The notes below the pieces were generated by a model. The model did not search any database, was not told where the DNA came from, and saw only the letters and a list, made by a program, of their open reading frames with translations. A DNA stretch of 64,000 nucleotides from Flavobacterium sp. YO12. Lineage in GTDB: Bacteria > Bacteroidota > Bacteroidia > Flavobacteriales > Flavobacteriaceae. The DNA lies in NCBI RefSeq assembly GCF_004119495.1, contig NZ_NRQU01000008.1, forward strand, positions 60,717 through 124,716, given 5' to 3'. The position numbers were made by a program, and so were the translations under genes. This document shows, one piece after another, positions 1 to 8,070 of this stretch (positions are counted from its first letter, which is position 1; every line of letters begins with the position of its first letter).

Positions 1-108
1 AAACAAATGCAAGAATTTTTTAAAATAACAGTCAAATCGCAAATGAATAAGTCACTACAGATGAACAAGATGTTCAATGTCGCACGTATTTGTGTATGCG
101 TCTGTTGA
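1..108 (+). CDS. Possible leader peptide or gene tail ending in a Cys-rich segment
   Basis: This frame is open from the left edge and stops with TGA at 106-108. An ATG at 61 would give a 15-residue peptide ending ARICVCVC, with three Cys codons just before the stop. A strong terminator hairpin begins 34 bases later. A short peptide rich in Cys codons followed by a terminator is the layout of a ribosome-mediated attenuator, and the next operons are for sulfur metabolism. It could equally be the last residues of a protein that starts outside the window. The sequence cannot decide between these. Confidence 0.3.
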   Translation, partial: KQMQEFFKITVKSQMNKSLQMNKMFNVARICVCVC

Positions 109-141
109 TACTAAAAGTATATATAAGTTCTAATAAAACTT

Positions 142-178
142 AAACCCTTTTGGTATTAAAAACCCAAAAGGGTTTTTT
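142..178 (+). terminator. Rho-independent terminator
   Basis: A 12-bp perfect stem (AAACCCTTTTGG at 142-153 with its complement at 164-175) is followed by a run of T. It ends the transcript entering from the left edge. A weaker hairpin (TAAGTT 124-129 with AACTTA 137-142) abuts its 5-prime arm. Confidence 0.85.
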
Positions 179-258
179 TATTCCATTTGGTTACCATAAC
201 AAAGAATTAAAGAAAAAGTAAAGATTATAAAACGCAAACTAACTTAAACTTAAATATC

Positions 259-453
259 ATGAGCACATTAAACTACTTAACAAGAACATTGAAAAGCATA
301 AGAACAAAAAGAAACAATTTGCCGCCGCCGACAAATGAATTGGTACACCCAAGATTCGGTATAAACGAGGCAGATAAAAAAACGGAGAAAAAAGATCCGA
401 ACTCATTATTGTTTTTGATGTATTCAAAAGAAAATGAAACGCTTTTTATCTAA
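259..453 (+). CDS. Hypothetical small protein, 64 aa
   Basis: I do not recognise this protein. It starts at ATG 259 after an A-rich leader and encodes 64 residues with a basic N-terminal half (KSIRTKRNN), a PPPTNELVHPRFGINEADKK middle and a polar tail. There is no signal peptide or membrane segment. It sits between the terminator at 142-178 and the promoter at 581-612, so it would be a single-gene transcript. Its spacing and A-rich upstream look like a translated Flavobacterium gene, but its short length leaves real doubt. Conservation in related genomes would settle it. Confidence 0.45.
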   Translation: MSTLNYLTRTLKSIRTKRNNLPPPTNELVHPRFGINEADKKTEKKDPNSLLFLMYSKENETLFI

Positions 454-580
454 ATCAAAAAGTGTTATAAAATAGGGTAAAACCTGCATAAACTTACTGG
501 GCAGTTTGTTCGGTAATTTTTTGCGTACAATAGTTTTGTTGAATTATGTTTAAGAAATTGCAGAATCAATTTCGATAAAA

Positions 581-612
581 TTTGCTTGTTTAAGAAATTA
601 GTAGTTAATTTG
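581..612 (+). promoter_or_regulatory. Probable promoter of the metX operon
   Basis: TTTG at 581-584 is followed by exactly 20 bases and then TTAATTTG at 605-612, close to the Bacteroidota consensus TTTG-N20-TAnnTTTG. Transcription would start near 618-620, about 30 bases before the SAM riboswitch. The rest of 454-580 shows nothing I can name. Confidence 0.6.
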
Positions 613-647
613 CACCTTTAAGTTCAAAAACGTATTGAAAATGTTAT

Positions 648-784
648 AAAGAAAGGACGAGGGATTAGACCCGATGAATCCTTAGCAACCCTTCGTTAAA
701 TCGAAGAAGGTGCTGCATTCTACCACGCCCAAACGTGGAAAGATAACAACAAGAATTTTTCTAGTTTCACTCTAGACTTTCTTT
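648..784 (+). ncRNA. SAM-I (S-box) riboswitch upstream of metX
   Basis: The conserved core is present: GAGGGATTAGACCCGATGAA, CCTTAGCAACCC and AAGGTGCTGCATTCTACC followed by AGATAAC. A perfect 8-bp P1 pairs AAAGAAAG (648-655) with CTTTCTTT (777-784). A P4-type hairpin pairs TCTAG with CTAGA at about 760-776. SAM binding should reduce expression of metX and the downstream homoserine genes. No terminator follows P1, so control may act on translation (see the hairpin at 801-823). Confidence 0.95.
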
Positions 785-800
785 CTAATATTTCCACATA

Positions 801-823
801 CAAATCAAAAATAAAAAGATTTG
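801..823 (+). promoter_or_regulatory. Hairpin that would sequester the metX start codon
   Basis: CAAATC (801-806) pairs perfectly with GATTTG (818-823), and the TTG start codon at 821-823 lies in the 3-prime strand of this stem. It begins 16 bases after riboswitch P1. This is a plausible translational expression platform, but the stem is short and AT-rich, so the call is an inference. Confidence 0.4.
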
Positions 824-1810
824 AAATTGGAAAATAGACCCAATCCCATTATAATTCAAGATTTCATCACAGAAAGTGGTGCACTTTATTCATCCTTACC
901 ATTAAGCTTTACGCTTTCTGGCAGACCTTTGCATACCGCGCCTATAGTTTTGGTAAATCATGCCTTAACCGGAAATGCGCAGGTTACAGGAAAAAATGGA
1001 TGGTGGAATGATTTAGTGGGTGAAGAAAAAACAATCGACACCAACAAGTACACCGTTTTGGCATTTAATGTTCCAGGAAACGGAAACGATTCGTTTATAA
1101 TCGAAAACTATCAAGACTTTACCACTAGAGACATTGCACGAATTTTTATAAAAGGACTTGAAGCTTTAAATATTGAGCAGGTATTTACAATAATAGGCGG
1201 TTCTGTTGGAGGAGGAATTGCTTGGGAAATTTTGGCTCTGGAACCAAATATCACCGAACATTTAATTCCGATAGCAACTGATTGGAAATCGACAGACTGG
1301 ATGATCGCAAATTGCTATCTGCAAGAGCAAATCCTGAACAATTCTTCAAAACCCATAGAAGATGCCAGAATCCATGCAATGTTGTGTTACCGCTCTCCAG
1401 AATCATTCAAAGAAAAATTTCAACGCACCATCAATCAAGATCTCTTGATTTTTAATATAGAAAGCTGGCTGGCGCATCATGGTAAAAAACTGCAGCAGAG
1501 ATACCAATTGTCATCATATAAACTGATGAATCAGCTGCTTAAAACCATCGATATTGCAAGAAACAGGGAAGATTTTGAAACTTTAATGTCTAAAACAAAA
1601 GCAGCGATTCATATCGTGGCCATCAACTCAGATTTGTTTTTTACACCAAAAGAAAATCTGGAAACCTATAATGAATTAAAAAAGTTTAAAGAAAATGTCA
1701 CCTACAGCGAAATAGATTCTGTTCACGGACATGACGCTTTTTTAATAGAGTACAAACAATTAGATCATTTACTTGCCGATATTTTTAAGGCAGAAACAAT
1801 AGCAAAATAA
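821..1810 (+). CDS. metX: Homoserine O-acetyltransferase family protein (MetX)
   Basis: This alpha/beta-hydrolase protein (329 aa) should transfer an acyl group from acyl-CoA to homoserine, activating it for sulfur incorporation. The nucleophile elbow is IGGSVGGG with Ser128. The acid is in INSDLFF (about residue 270), and the family signature GHDAFL contains His304. Length fits the family, which runs about 330-380 aa. No ATG lies near the N-terminus, so the start is TTG 821 or TTG 827. The gene is preceded by a SAM-I riboswitch and its stop is one base before the next ATG, so it is co-transcribed with the aspartokinase/homoserine dehydrogenase. Acetyl versus succinyl specificity cannot be read with certainty. 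Confidence 0.92.
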   Translation: MKLENRPNPIIIQDFITESGALYSSLPLSFTLSGRPLHTAPIVLVNHALTGNAQVTGKNGWWNDLVGEEKTIDTNKYTVLAFNVPGNGNDSFIIENYQDFTTRDIARIFIKGLEALNIEQVFTIIGGSVGGGIAWEILALEPNITEHLIPIATDWKSTDWMIANCYLQEQILNNSSKPIEDARIHAMLCYRSPESFKEKFQRTINQDLLIFNIESWLAHHGKKLQQRYQLSSYKLMNQLLKTIDIARNREDFETLMSKTKAAIHIVAINSDLFFTPKENLETYNELKKFKENVTYSEIDSVHGHDAFLIEYKQLDHLLADIFKAETIAK

Positions 1811-1811
1811 A

Positions 1812-4226
1812 ATGAAAGTATTAAAATTTGGAGGTAAATCATTATCAAACGGAGAAGGACTTAATAAAGTTGTTTCAATCATTTCTGATAAAGTAAGTCA
1901 AGGCGAAAATATTGCTGTAGTGGTATCAGCTCGTGGAAACGCAACAGACGAGTTAGAATTTATTTTAAGCATCGCTGCCAAAAACGGAAGCTATAAAGAA
2001 CTATTAGAGAATTTTAAGAAATATCAAATATCAGATTATCCGCAAGTAGATTTATCTGAAGAATTTAATGTTTTGGATAAGCTTTTTGAAGGTGTAAGCT
2101 TAATTGGAGATTACAGCAAAAAAATTAAAGATCAAATTTTGTCTAAAGGAGAATTGCTTTCGGCTAAATTATTGACGGCTATTTTGCTTGAAAAAGGAAT
2201 TCCTGCCAACTTCGTTGATACAAGAGATTTGCTTAAAACCGATTCGAAATTTGGAGATGCTCAGCCTTTAGAGCAGCTTTCAAAGAAAAATGTGATTAAT
2301 TATTTCAAAGAACATAATGGTTCAACTGTTAATATTGTAACAGGTTTCATAGGTTCAAACAACAATAACGACACAACAACTCTAGGAAGAAACGGAAGCA
2401 ATTACACCGCTTCGTTAATTGCAAACTATCTAAATGCCGAGGAACTTCAAAATTTCACGCACGTAGACGGTATTTACACTGCAAATCCAGATTTAGTTGC
2501 CGATGCTAAGAAAATAGAATATTTATCGTTTAACGAAGCAAATGAGCTGGCAAATTTTGGAGCCACTATTCTGCATGCCAAAACAATTATTCCATTATTA
2601 GAAAAAAATATTCCGCTTCGTATTTTAAATACATTCAACCACGAAAATCGCGGTACATTAATTACTTCGGATTCTGCCAAAGAAGGAATTAAAACACTTT
2701 CTGTTTTAGAAAACGTTTCGTTAGTAAATCTTGAAGGACGAGGATTGCTTGGAAAATCTGGAGTTGATGCCAGAATTTTTAAAGTAATGGGCGATCATAA
2801 TATAAGCGTCAGTATTATTTCGCAAGGTTCTTCAGAAAGAGGAATTGGACTTGTTGTTGCTACTGATAAAGCGACAACAGCTGTAGTTGAATTAGAAAAA
2901 GAATTCGAAAACGACTTTTATTCAAAAGATGTAAATCAGATTACAGTAACAGATAATGTTTCGGTAATTTCGATTATTGGGCAGGACTTAAGTACTTTTC
3001 ACAAACCTTACACTGCTTTAATAAAAAACAAAATAGTTCCAATATTATTCAACAATACCGTTACAGGTAAAAACGTAAGTTTGGTTGTCAAAAAATCAGA
3101 ACTTAATAAAGCGTTGAACGTAATTCATGGTGAGATTTTTGGAGTTTCCAAAAAAATCAATATTGCTATTATCGGTCACGGTTTAGTAGGAGGAACTTTA
3201 ATTAATCAGATTTTAGAATCAGCATCAGCAATCGAAAAACGCAAAGATGTTAAATTGAATGTTTTTGCAATTGCAAATTCTAAAAAAGTACTTTTAAATA
3301 AAAATGGCGTAAATTCAGACTGGAAAAATGAAATTCAGACAAAAGGAGAAAACTACACCATAAACGATATTATCACTTATGCAAATGAGCATCATTTGGA
3401 GAATCTAATTGCAATTGATAATACTGCAAGTGCAAGTTTTGTCGAAAACTATATTCCGCTTGTCGAAAACAGTTTCGATTTGATTTCGTCTAATAAAGTA
3501 GCTAATACATTGAGTTATGGTTTCTATAAAGAATTAAGAAAAGCTTTAGCCGAAAATCAAAAGAATTATTTGTATGAAACCAATGTTGGTGCAGGATTAC
3601 CATTAATTGACACAATTAAATTATTGCACCTTTCTGGAGAAAACATCACAAAAATAAAAGGAGTTTTCTCAGGAACATTAAGTTATTTGTTTAATAATTT
3701 CTCTGCAAAAGATGTTCCGTTCAGCGAAATTCTGAAAGAAGCAATTGATAACGGATATACAGAGCCAGATCCGCGTGAAGATTTATGCGGAAATGACGTA
3801 GGAAGAAAATTATTGATCTTGGCAAGAGAATTAGATTTACAAAATGAGTTCGAAGAAATCGCAATTCAAAATTTAATTCCAGAACATTTACGCGAAGGAA
3901 ATGTTGCTGATTTCTTAACGAAACTAAAAGAATTCGATCCGATTTACGACAAAATAAAAGCCGATCAGAAACCAAATCATGTATTAAGATACATTGGTGA
4001 ATTGTCTGGAGATTTGCAAAACGATAAAGGAAATCTAGAAGTAAAATTAGTTTCAGTTCCTTCAGATACAGCTTTGGGCGGATTGAAAGGTTCAGATTCT
4101 TTCTTCGAAATTTATACAGAATCATACGGAGATCGTCCAATCGTTATTCAAGGAGCCGGTGCAGGTTCTGCTGTAACAGCAAGAGGAGTTTTTGGAGATA
4201 TTTTGAGATTGTCTGATAAAGGATAA
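1812..4226 (+). CDS. thrA: Bifunctional aspartokinase / homoserine dehydrogenase
   Basis: This 804-residue fusion catalyses the first and third steps of the aspartate pathway and supplies homoserine to MetX. The aspartokinase domain covers about residues 1-290 and opens with KFGGKSL, where many family members have KFGGTSV. ACT-type regulatory domains span about 300-440. Homoserine dehydrogenase starts at about 450 with the dinucleotide-binding motif IGHGLVGG, and the substrate region includes NVGAGLPLIDT and GTLSYLFN. The start follows the metX stop by one base, showing tight operon coupling under the same SAM riboswitch. Feedback control by threonine is likely from the ACT domains but is not proven. 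The symbol follows E. coli ThrA architecture. Confidence 0.95.
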   Translation: MKVLKFGGKSLSNGEGLNKVVSIISDKVSQGENIAVVVSARGNATDELEFILSIAAKNGSYKELLENFKKYQISDYPQVDLSEEFNVLDKLFEGVSLIGDYSKKIKDQILSKGELLSAKLLTAILLEKGIPANFVDTRDLLKTDSKFGDAQPLEQLSKKNVINYFKEHNGSTVNIVTGFIGSNNNNDTTTLGRNGSNYTASLIANYLNAEELQNFTHVDGIYTANPDLVADAKKIEYLSFNEANELANFGATILHAKTIIPLLEKNIPLRILNTFNHENRGTLITSDSAKEGIKTLSVLENVSLVNLEGRGLLGKSGVDARIFKVMGDHNISVSIISQGSSERGIGLVVATDKATTAVVELEKEFENDFYSKDVNQITVTDNVSVISIIGQDLSTFHKPYTALIKNKIVPILFNNTVTGKNVSLVVKKSELNKALNVIHGEIFGVSKKINIAIIGHGLVGGTLINQILESASAIEKRKDVKLNVFAIANSKKVLLNKNGVNSDWKNEIQTKGENYTINDIITYANEHHLENLIAIDNTASASFVENYIPLVENSFDLISSNKVANTLSYGFYKELRKALAENQKNYLYETNVGAGLPLIDTIKLLHLSGENITKIKGVFSGTLSYLFNNFSAKDVPFSEILKEAIDNGYTEPDPREDLCGNDVGRKLLILARELDLQNEFEEIAIQNLIPEHLREGNVADFLTKLKEFDPIYDKIKADQKPNHVLRYIGELSGDLQNDKGNLEVKLVSVPSDTALGGLKGSDSFFEIYTESYGDRPIVIQGAGAGSAVTARGVFGDILRLSDKG

Positions 4227-4284
4227 TTTGATTTTAGAGTGCAGATTTAGATTTATTAAAAGCCAATTAATGTATATTTATTGA

Positions 4285-4842
4285 ATGAAAAAATTACTGA
4301 TTTTACTGCTTTTCTCAAATATTTTGACCGCTCAGATTTCTAATGTTATCAGAAATAAAGACAGTTATACACAAGAAATTTTTCCTTACAAAGGAGTTCG
4401 AGCAATTCAAATAGATGAAGTTAGTGTTGTAGGAAAGGAAGACAATGTCTTTATTTTTTCGAAAATTGAAAAAAATGCCAATCCTGACAAAATGTATTTT
4501 CAAAGATTTACAAAAGTCAATGATAAATGGATTGTAAAAGCTGTTCTTGAAGTTAACCACAACGGAATCATTTCAGCTTGGGGAAGCCGAAAAGCTTTTG
4601 GTGATTATAATAAAGATAAAAGTGTTGACGCTCTTTTTATTTATGGATTGTATGATGCCGCTTTCAAACAGCAGTCAGTTCATTTGATTTTTTCACAAAA
4701 AGATCAGTTCTATACCATTGAGTCAAGTATTTCTGATGATTTTAAGACAAATAAATTCTCGGATAATTTTAAATCATTAGAGGCAGATTCTAAAAAACAG
4801 GTATTAGAATATTGGAGTAAATTAGATAAAAGAGACAAGTGA
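4285..4842 (+). CDS. Hypothetical secreted protein, 185 aa
   Basis: The first 18 residues (MKKLLILLLFSNILTAQI) look like a signal peptide, so the product is probably periplasmic or outer-membrane associated. The mature part has no cysteine and contains AFGDYNKDKSVDALFIYG, which resembles a calcium-binding repeat-like segment (acidic residues every second position). I cannot assign a family. It starts 58 bases after the aspartokinase fusion and may be read through from that operon, but nothing links it to methionine synthesis. No separate promoter is obvious. Confidence 0.7.
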   Translation: MKKLLILLLFSNILTAQISNVIRNKDSYTQEIFPYKGVRAIQIDEVSVVGKEDNVFIFSKIEKNANPDKMYFQRFTKVNDKWIVKAVLEVNHNGIISAWGSRKAFGDYNKDKSVDALFIYGLYDAAFKQQSVHLIFSQKDQFYTIESSISDDFKTNKFSDNFKSLEADSKKQVLEYWSKLDKRDK

Positions 4843-4890
4843 TTTAAGATCCGTATTTATTTTTAGACGTAAATATTAAATTTAACAAAT

Positions 4891-5532
4891 ATTAAAAAGT
4901 TTTTAAAAAATTGGGGTTGTGGATTAGTATTCATTATTCCCTTTTTATTGGTAGGATTGGGAACTTTATTGTTTAGTTCGTATAATATTTTTAAAGCTGT
5001 ACAAGCTAAAGGATGGACTCCAGTTTCTGCTAATATTGAAAAAACAGATATTACTTCCCATTCAAATAAAGGTACAATATCGCATGAAGTTATTGTTAGG
5101 TATCTTTATGTTATTGAAGGGAAAAAGTATTCAGGAAAAAGAATTGCATTTGGTTATGGTATGAACAATATTGATGATCATGACGGATTGTATTCTAAAT
5201 TAGAAAACAGTAAAAAAGTCTTGGTTTACGTGAATCCTTCAAATAACGAAGAAAGCGTGATCGTTCCAGGAATGAATGATTCAATTACTGGTTTATTAAT
5301 TTTTACAATATTATGGAATTCATTTATTGTAGTTTTTGGCATACTTCCTTTTGTGATAAAAGGGGTTGACGAAAATAATGAACCTAGATTTACAGCAAAA
5401 GAAGCTACTTGGATTATTTTTATAATATGGATAGTAGGTTTTGCGATTTTATTTAGCAATTGTTTTCATATAGATATAGAAAGTAAAATCAATGTTTTAG
5501 AAGCAAGAAATATTGATTTTGATATAGAATAA
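4891..5532 (+). CDS. DUF3592-like membrane protein, probable ATT start
   Basis: The protein has an N-terminal membrane helix (LVFIIPFLLVGLGTLLFSSY), a beta-rich extracytoplasmic region (about residues 35-105, with VRYLYVIEGKKYSGKRI and VYVNPSNNEESVI) and two more helices near the C-terminus. This is the layout of DUF3592 proteins, whose function is unknown. The first standard start is TTG 4948, but that cuts the first helix. The frame is open back to a TAA at 4870, and the natural N-terminus reads from ATT 4891, giving (M)KKFLKNWGCG, 213 residues. I favour ATT; a mutated ATG or a TTG start is possible. The OsmC gene follows 15 bases later. Confidence 0.6.
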   Translation: MKKFLKNWGCGLVFIIPFLLVGLGTLLFSSYNIFKAVQAKGWTPVSANIEKTDITSHSNKGTISHEVIVRYLYVIEGKKYSGKRIAFGYGMNNIDDHDGLYSKLENSKKVLVYVNPSNNEESVIVPGMNDSITGLLIFTILWNSFIVVFGILPFVIKGVDENNEPRFTAKEATWIIFIIWIVGFAILFSNCFHIDIESKINVLEARNIDFDIE

Positions 5533-5547
5533 AAAAAGAAAAATACC

Positions 5548-5973
5548 ATGAAAGTAACGTTAAACAGAGTAAATGACGCGTTTCATTTTAAATTAAAAAA
5601 TGAAAGAGGTCACATAGTTGATGTTGACAGCAGAGCCGAATTTGGCGGAAGCGATTTAGGAGCTAGTCCAATGGAATTAGTTTTAATGGGCGTCGCTGGA
5701 TGCAGTGCGATTGATATGATTTCGATTTTAAAGAAACAACGTCAGGAAATTACATCTTTTAATGCTGAGGTTGAAGGTGAGCGTGTGCAAATTGGCGAAG
5801 CAAAACCTTTTAAAGAAATTGATGTCGTTTTTTATTTAGAAGGCGATATCAATCCCGAAAAAGCTAAAAAAGCAGCACAGCTTTCTTTTGAGAAATACTG
5901 TTCTGTAGCCAAAACGGTAGAACCAACAGCAACAATTAAGTATAAAGTTGTCTTGAACAACGAAGCTTTATAG
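5548..5973 (+). CDS. OsmC family peroxiredoxin-like protein
   Basis: This 141-residue protein carries the two conserved OsmC/Ohr cysteines, in GCSAIDM (about residue 52) and EKYCSVAKTV (about 115), and the GASPMELVLMGVAGC segment typical of the family. OsmC proteins reduce organic or fatty-acid hydroperoxides with two redox cysteines in a dimer. Its position between methionine genes suggests protection of sulfur metabolism from oxidation, which is an inference. It starts 15 bases after the DUF3592-like gene. Its stop codon runs directly into a five-unit 8-base array at 5972-6011. Confidence 0.9.
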   Translation: MKVTLNRVNDAFHFKLKNERGHIVDVDSRAEFGGSDLGASPMELVLMGVAGCSAIDMISILKKQRQEITSFNAEVEGERVQIGEAKPFKEIDVVFYLEGDINPEKAKKAAQLSFEKYCSVAKTVEPTATIKYKVVLNNEAL

Positions 5974-6011
5974 AATTAGATAATTAGTCAATTGGAGAAT
6001 TTGATAATTTC
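5972..6011. repeat. Five-unit degenerate 8-base array (nnAATTnn)
   Basis: Five consecutive octamers read AGAATTAG, ATAATTAG, TCAATTGG, AGAATTTG and ATAATTTC. Each has AATT (or its equivalent) at positions 3-6. The array starts within the OsmC stop codon. Its geometry (5 x 8 bases) is the same as in the CTTAGnnn arrays at 18560 and 20809. Confidence 0.7.
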
Positions 6012-6059
6012 TCTAAACAGTTTGAATTTTGAGTTCAGTAATAACCTGAAACTTTAAAC

Positions 6060-6083
6060 AAAACAACAAAACAACAAAACAAC
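6060..6083 (+). repeat. Three perfect AAAACAAC repeats before the metZ-like start
   Basis: AAAACAAC occurs three times in tandem and ends three bases before ATG 6087. It fills the place where a ribosome-binding site would lie. A-rich leaders favour initiation in Bacteroidota, so it may act as a translation enhancer (inference). Confidence 0.75.
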
Positions 6084-6086
6084 ACA

Positions 6087-7259
6087 ATGAATACAGAAGA
6101 ATTTGGTTTTGAAACACAAGCCATAAGAACACAATTAGAAAGATCTCAGTATCTAGAGCATTCGGTGCCATTATACTTATCGTCAAGCTTTGTATTTGAA
6201 GATGCCGAAGATATGAGAGCTTCTTTTACAGAAGAAAAAGAAAGAAATATTTACAGCCGTTTCAGCAATCCGAATACTACAGAATTTGTAGAGAAAGTTT
6301 GTAAAATGGAAGGTGCTGAATCTGGTTATGCATTCGCAACCGGAATGGCAGCGGTATATTCTACATTTGCTGCATTATTAAATTCAGGCGATCATATCGT
6401 TTCTGCAAGCAGTGTTTTTGGATCTACTCACGCTTTGTTTATGACTTATTTTCCAAAATGGAATATCGAAACTTCTTATTTCGAAATCAATAAGCCGGAA
6501 ACAATTGAAAGTTTCATTAAACCAAATACAAAAATATTATATGCTGAGTCACCAACAAATCCTGGAGTTGATGTAATCGATTTGCAATTGTTGGGTGATA
6601 TTGCCAAAAAACACAATCTGATTTTAATTATCGACAACTGTTTTGCAACACCATATTTACAGCAGCCAATTAAATTTGGAGCACATTTGGTAATACATTC
6701 TGCTACAAAATTAATTGACGGACAAGGACGTGTTTTAGGTGGAATTACGGTTGGAAATGAAGATTTAATCAGGCAGATTTATTTGTTTTCAAGAAATACA
6801 GGACCGGCCTTATCACCGTTTAATGCGTGGGTTCTTTCAAAAAGTTTAGAAACATTGGCAGTTCGTGTAGACAGACACTGTGAAAATGCATTGAAAGTAG
6901 CTGAGTTTTTAGAAAGTCATCCAAATGTGAATAGCGTAAAATATCCGTTCTTGAAATCGCATCCGCAATACGAAATTGCCAAAAAGCAAATGAAAGCGGG
7001 CGGAAATATTATTGCTTTTGAAATTAAAGGTGGAATTGAAGCGGGAAGAAAATTCCTGAATTCAATAAAACTTTGTTCATTATCTGCTAATATTGGAGAT
7101 ACTAGATCAATTGTAACTCATCCAGCATCAACAACACACAGCAAATTATCTGAAGCAGATCAATTAGCAGTTGGAATTACGCAGGGTTTAGTGCGTGTTT
7201 CAGTTGGTTTAGAAACGGTAGAAGATGTAATTGCCGATTTAAAGCAAGCGCTTGACTAA
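6087..7259 (+). CDS. Trans-sulfuration / O-acylhomoserine sulfhydrylase (MetZ/MetB-like)
   Basis: This PLP enzyme of the Cys/Met metabolism family (390 aa) should replace the acyl group of activated homoserine with sulfide or cysteine. Visible motifs are YSRFSNPNT, GYAFATGMAA, the segment PGVDVIDLQLL, LIIDNCFATPYLQQP and the PLP-lysine region HSATKLIDGQGRVLGG. The C-terminal part has THPASTTHS and RVSVGLETVEDV, as expected for full-length members. The order with metX and the sulfide-producing operon argues for direct sulfhydrylation to homocysteine. MetZ, cystathionine gamma-synthase or lyase activity cannot be separated by eye. A long hairpin terminator follows the gene. Confidence 0.9.
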   Translation: MNTEEFGFETQAIRTQLERSQYLEHSVPLYLSSSFVFEDAEDMRASFTEEKERNIYSRFSNPNTTEFVEKVCKMEGAESGYAFATGMAAVYSTFAALLNSGDHIVSASSVFGSTHALFMTYFPKWNIETSYFEINKPETIESFIKPNTKILYAESPTNPGVDVIDLQLLGDIAKKHNLILIIDNCFATPYLQQPIKFGAHLVIHSATKLIDGQGRVLGGITVGNEDLIRQIYLFSRNTGPALSPFNAWVLSKSLETLAVRVDRHCENALKVAEFLESHPNVNSVKYPFLKSHPQYEIAKKQMKAGGNIIAFEIKGGIEAGRKFLNSIKLCSLSANIGDTRSIVTHPASTTHSKLSEADQLAVGITQGLVRVSVGLETVEDVIADLKQALD

Positions 7260-7278
7260 AATCTTGATTTTAGAATAC

Positions 7279-7340
7279 AAAAAGAAAGACGATTTTTAAC
7301 TGTAAAATAATTACTGTTAAAAATCGTCTTTCTTTTTTTT
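7279..7340 (+). terminator. Strong terminator after the metZ-like gene
   Basis: A 20-bp stem (AAAGAAAGACGATTTTTAAC at 7281-7300) pairs with its complement ending near 7334. It extends through GTAA/TTAC around an AATAA loop and is followed by eight T. Confidence 0.93.
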
Positions 7341-7367
7341 GTGATGTCAGTAAAAAGTATACTTTTG
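7338..7367 (+). promoter_or_regulatory. Probable promoter of the RDD gene
   Basis: TTTG at 7338-7341, 18 bases, then TACTTTTG at 7360-7367, matching TAnnTTTG. The -33 element overlaps the T-run of the preceding terminator, so one transcript ends where the next begins. Confidence 0.6.
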
Positions 7368-7419
7368 TTAATTACAAAATCAAAAGTTATTAATAATCAA
7401 CTACTAAACCACATTACAC

Positions 7420-7926
7420 ATGAGCAATTCTACTTACGTTTTAGATGATAAATTATTAGTGTCAGCTGGAGCACGTTTTTTACATTATGTTATTGATCTT
7501 TTAGCTTTTTTTGTCATTTTAATCCTTATTGGAGCAGTAATTGGTGTTCTTTCGGCCTTACTTGATGTTACTGCATTGTCAGACTGGATGAACGGTTTAG
7601 GTGATTTAGGATGGAATCTTATTGCTATTATTGTCTCTTTAATTTATTATATCGCTATGGAAGGATTATTAGGCAGAACAATAGGAAAATACATTACAGG
7701 AAGTATTGTCGTAGATGAAAATGGTCAGAAACCTGATTTTGGAACTATTGTAAAAAGAAGTTTTTGCCGTTTAATTCCTTTTGATGCACTTACTTTTTTA
7801 GGAGGCTCTAGAGGATGGCATGATTCAATTTCAGGAACCTATGTGGTAAGTAAAAAAGCACTAGATGAAGAGGTGAAATCATTTCATGAATTCAATTTAA
7901 TAGGAGTTCAAGAAGTAAATCAATAA
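7420..7926 (+). CDS. RDD family membrane protein
   Basis: The 168-residue protein has the RDD layout. An N-terminal AGARFLHYVIDLLAF segment carries the Arg and Asp of the family name, followed by two or three hydrophobic helices (about 22-48 and 65-85) and the conserved EGLLGRTIGKYITG motif near residue 86-100. RDD proteins are small integral membrane proteins; some are proposed Na+/H+ transporters, but most are uncharacterised. It has its own promoter and is followed by a weak hairpin, so it is likely monocistronic. No link to the sulfur genes is visible. Confidence 0.88.
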   Translation: MSNSTYVLDDKLLVSAGARFLHYVIDLLAFFVILILIGAVIGVLSALLDVTALSDWMNGLGDLGWNLIAIIVSLIYYIAMEGLLGRTIGKYITGSIVVDENGQKPDFGTIVKRSFCRLIPFDALTFLGGSRGWHDSISGTYVVSKKALDEEVKSFHEFNLIGVQEVNQ

Positions 7927-7957
7927 AACTATACTATTTTGGTAGAATATAGTTTTC
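7927..7957 (+). terminator. Weak terminator candidate after the RDD gene
   Basis: AACTATA (7927-7933) pairs with TATAGTT (7948-7954), with additional CTA/TAG pairing inside, followed by only a short T stretch. AT-rich, so low strength. Confidence 0.4.
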
Positions 7958-7987
7958 TATTCTGTTAGTATTCTCGTTCAAAAAGTC

Positions 7988-7995
7988 TATTTTTG
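7988..7995 (+). promoter_or_regulatory. -7 element of the rrf2-type gene
   Basis: TATTTTTG fits TAnnTTTG. No convincing -33 TTTG lies 18-21 bases upstream. A purine run AAGGAG at about 8040 lies too far from the ATG to be a ribosome site. Confidence 0.4.
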
Positions 7996-8070
7996 TTGCA
8001 GAAAAACTATTAAGATTGTTTATTTTAGTGAGAATCTAAAAAGGAGCGGTCTATAATCTAAAATATAAAA

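Noticed and set aside
3721..4140. 139-aa open frame on the minus strand inside the aspartokinase/homoserine dehydrogenase gene
   Set aside because: It is a shadow of a well-supported gene with intact motifs on the plus strand. It has no promoter and low-complexity Leu/Arg composition.
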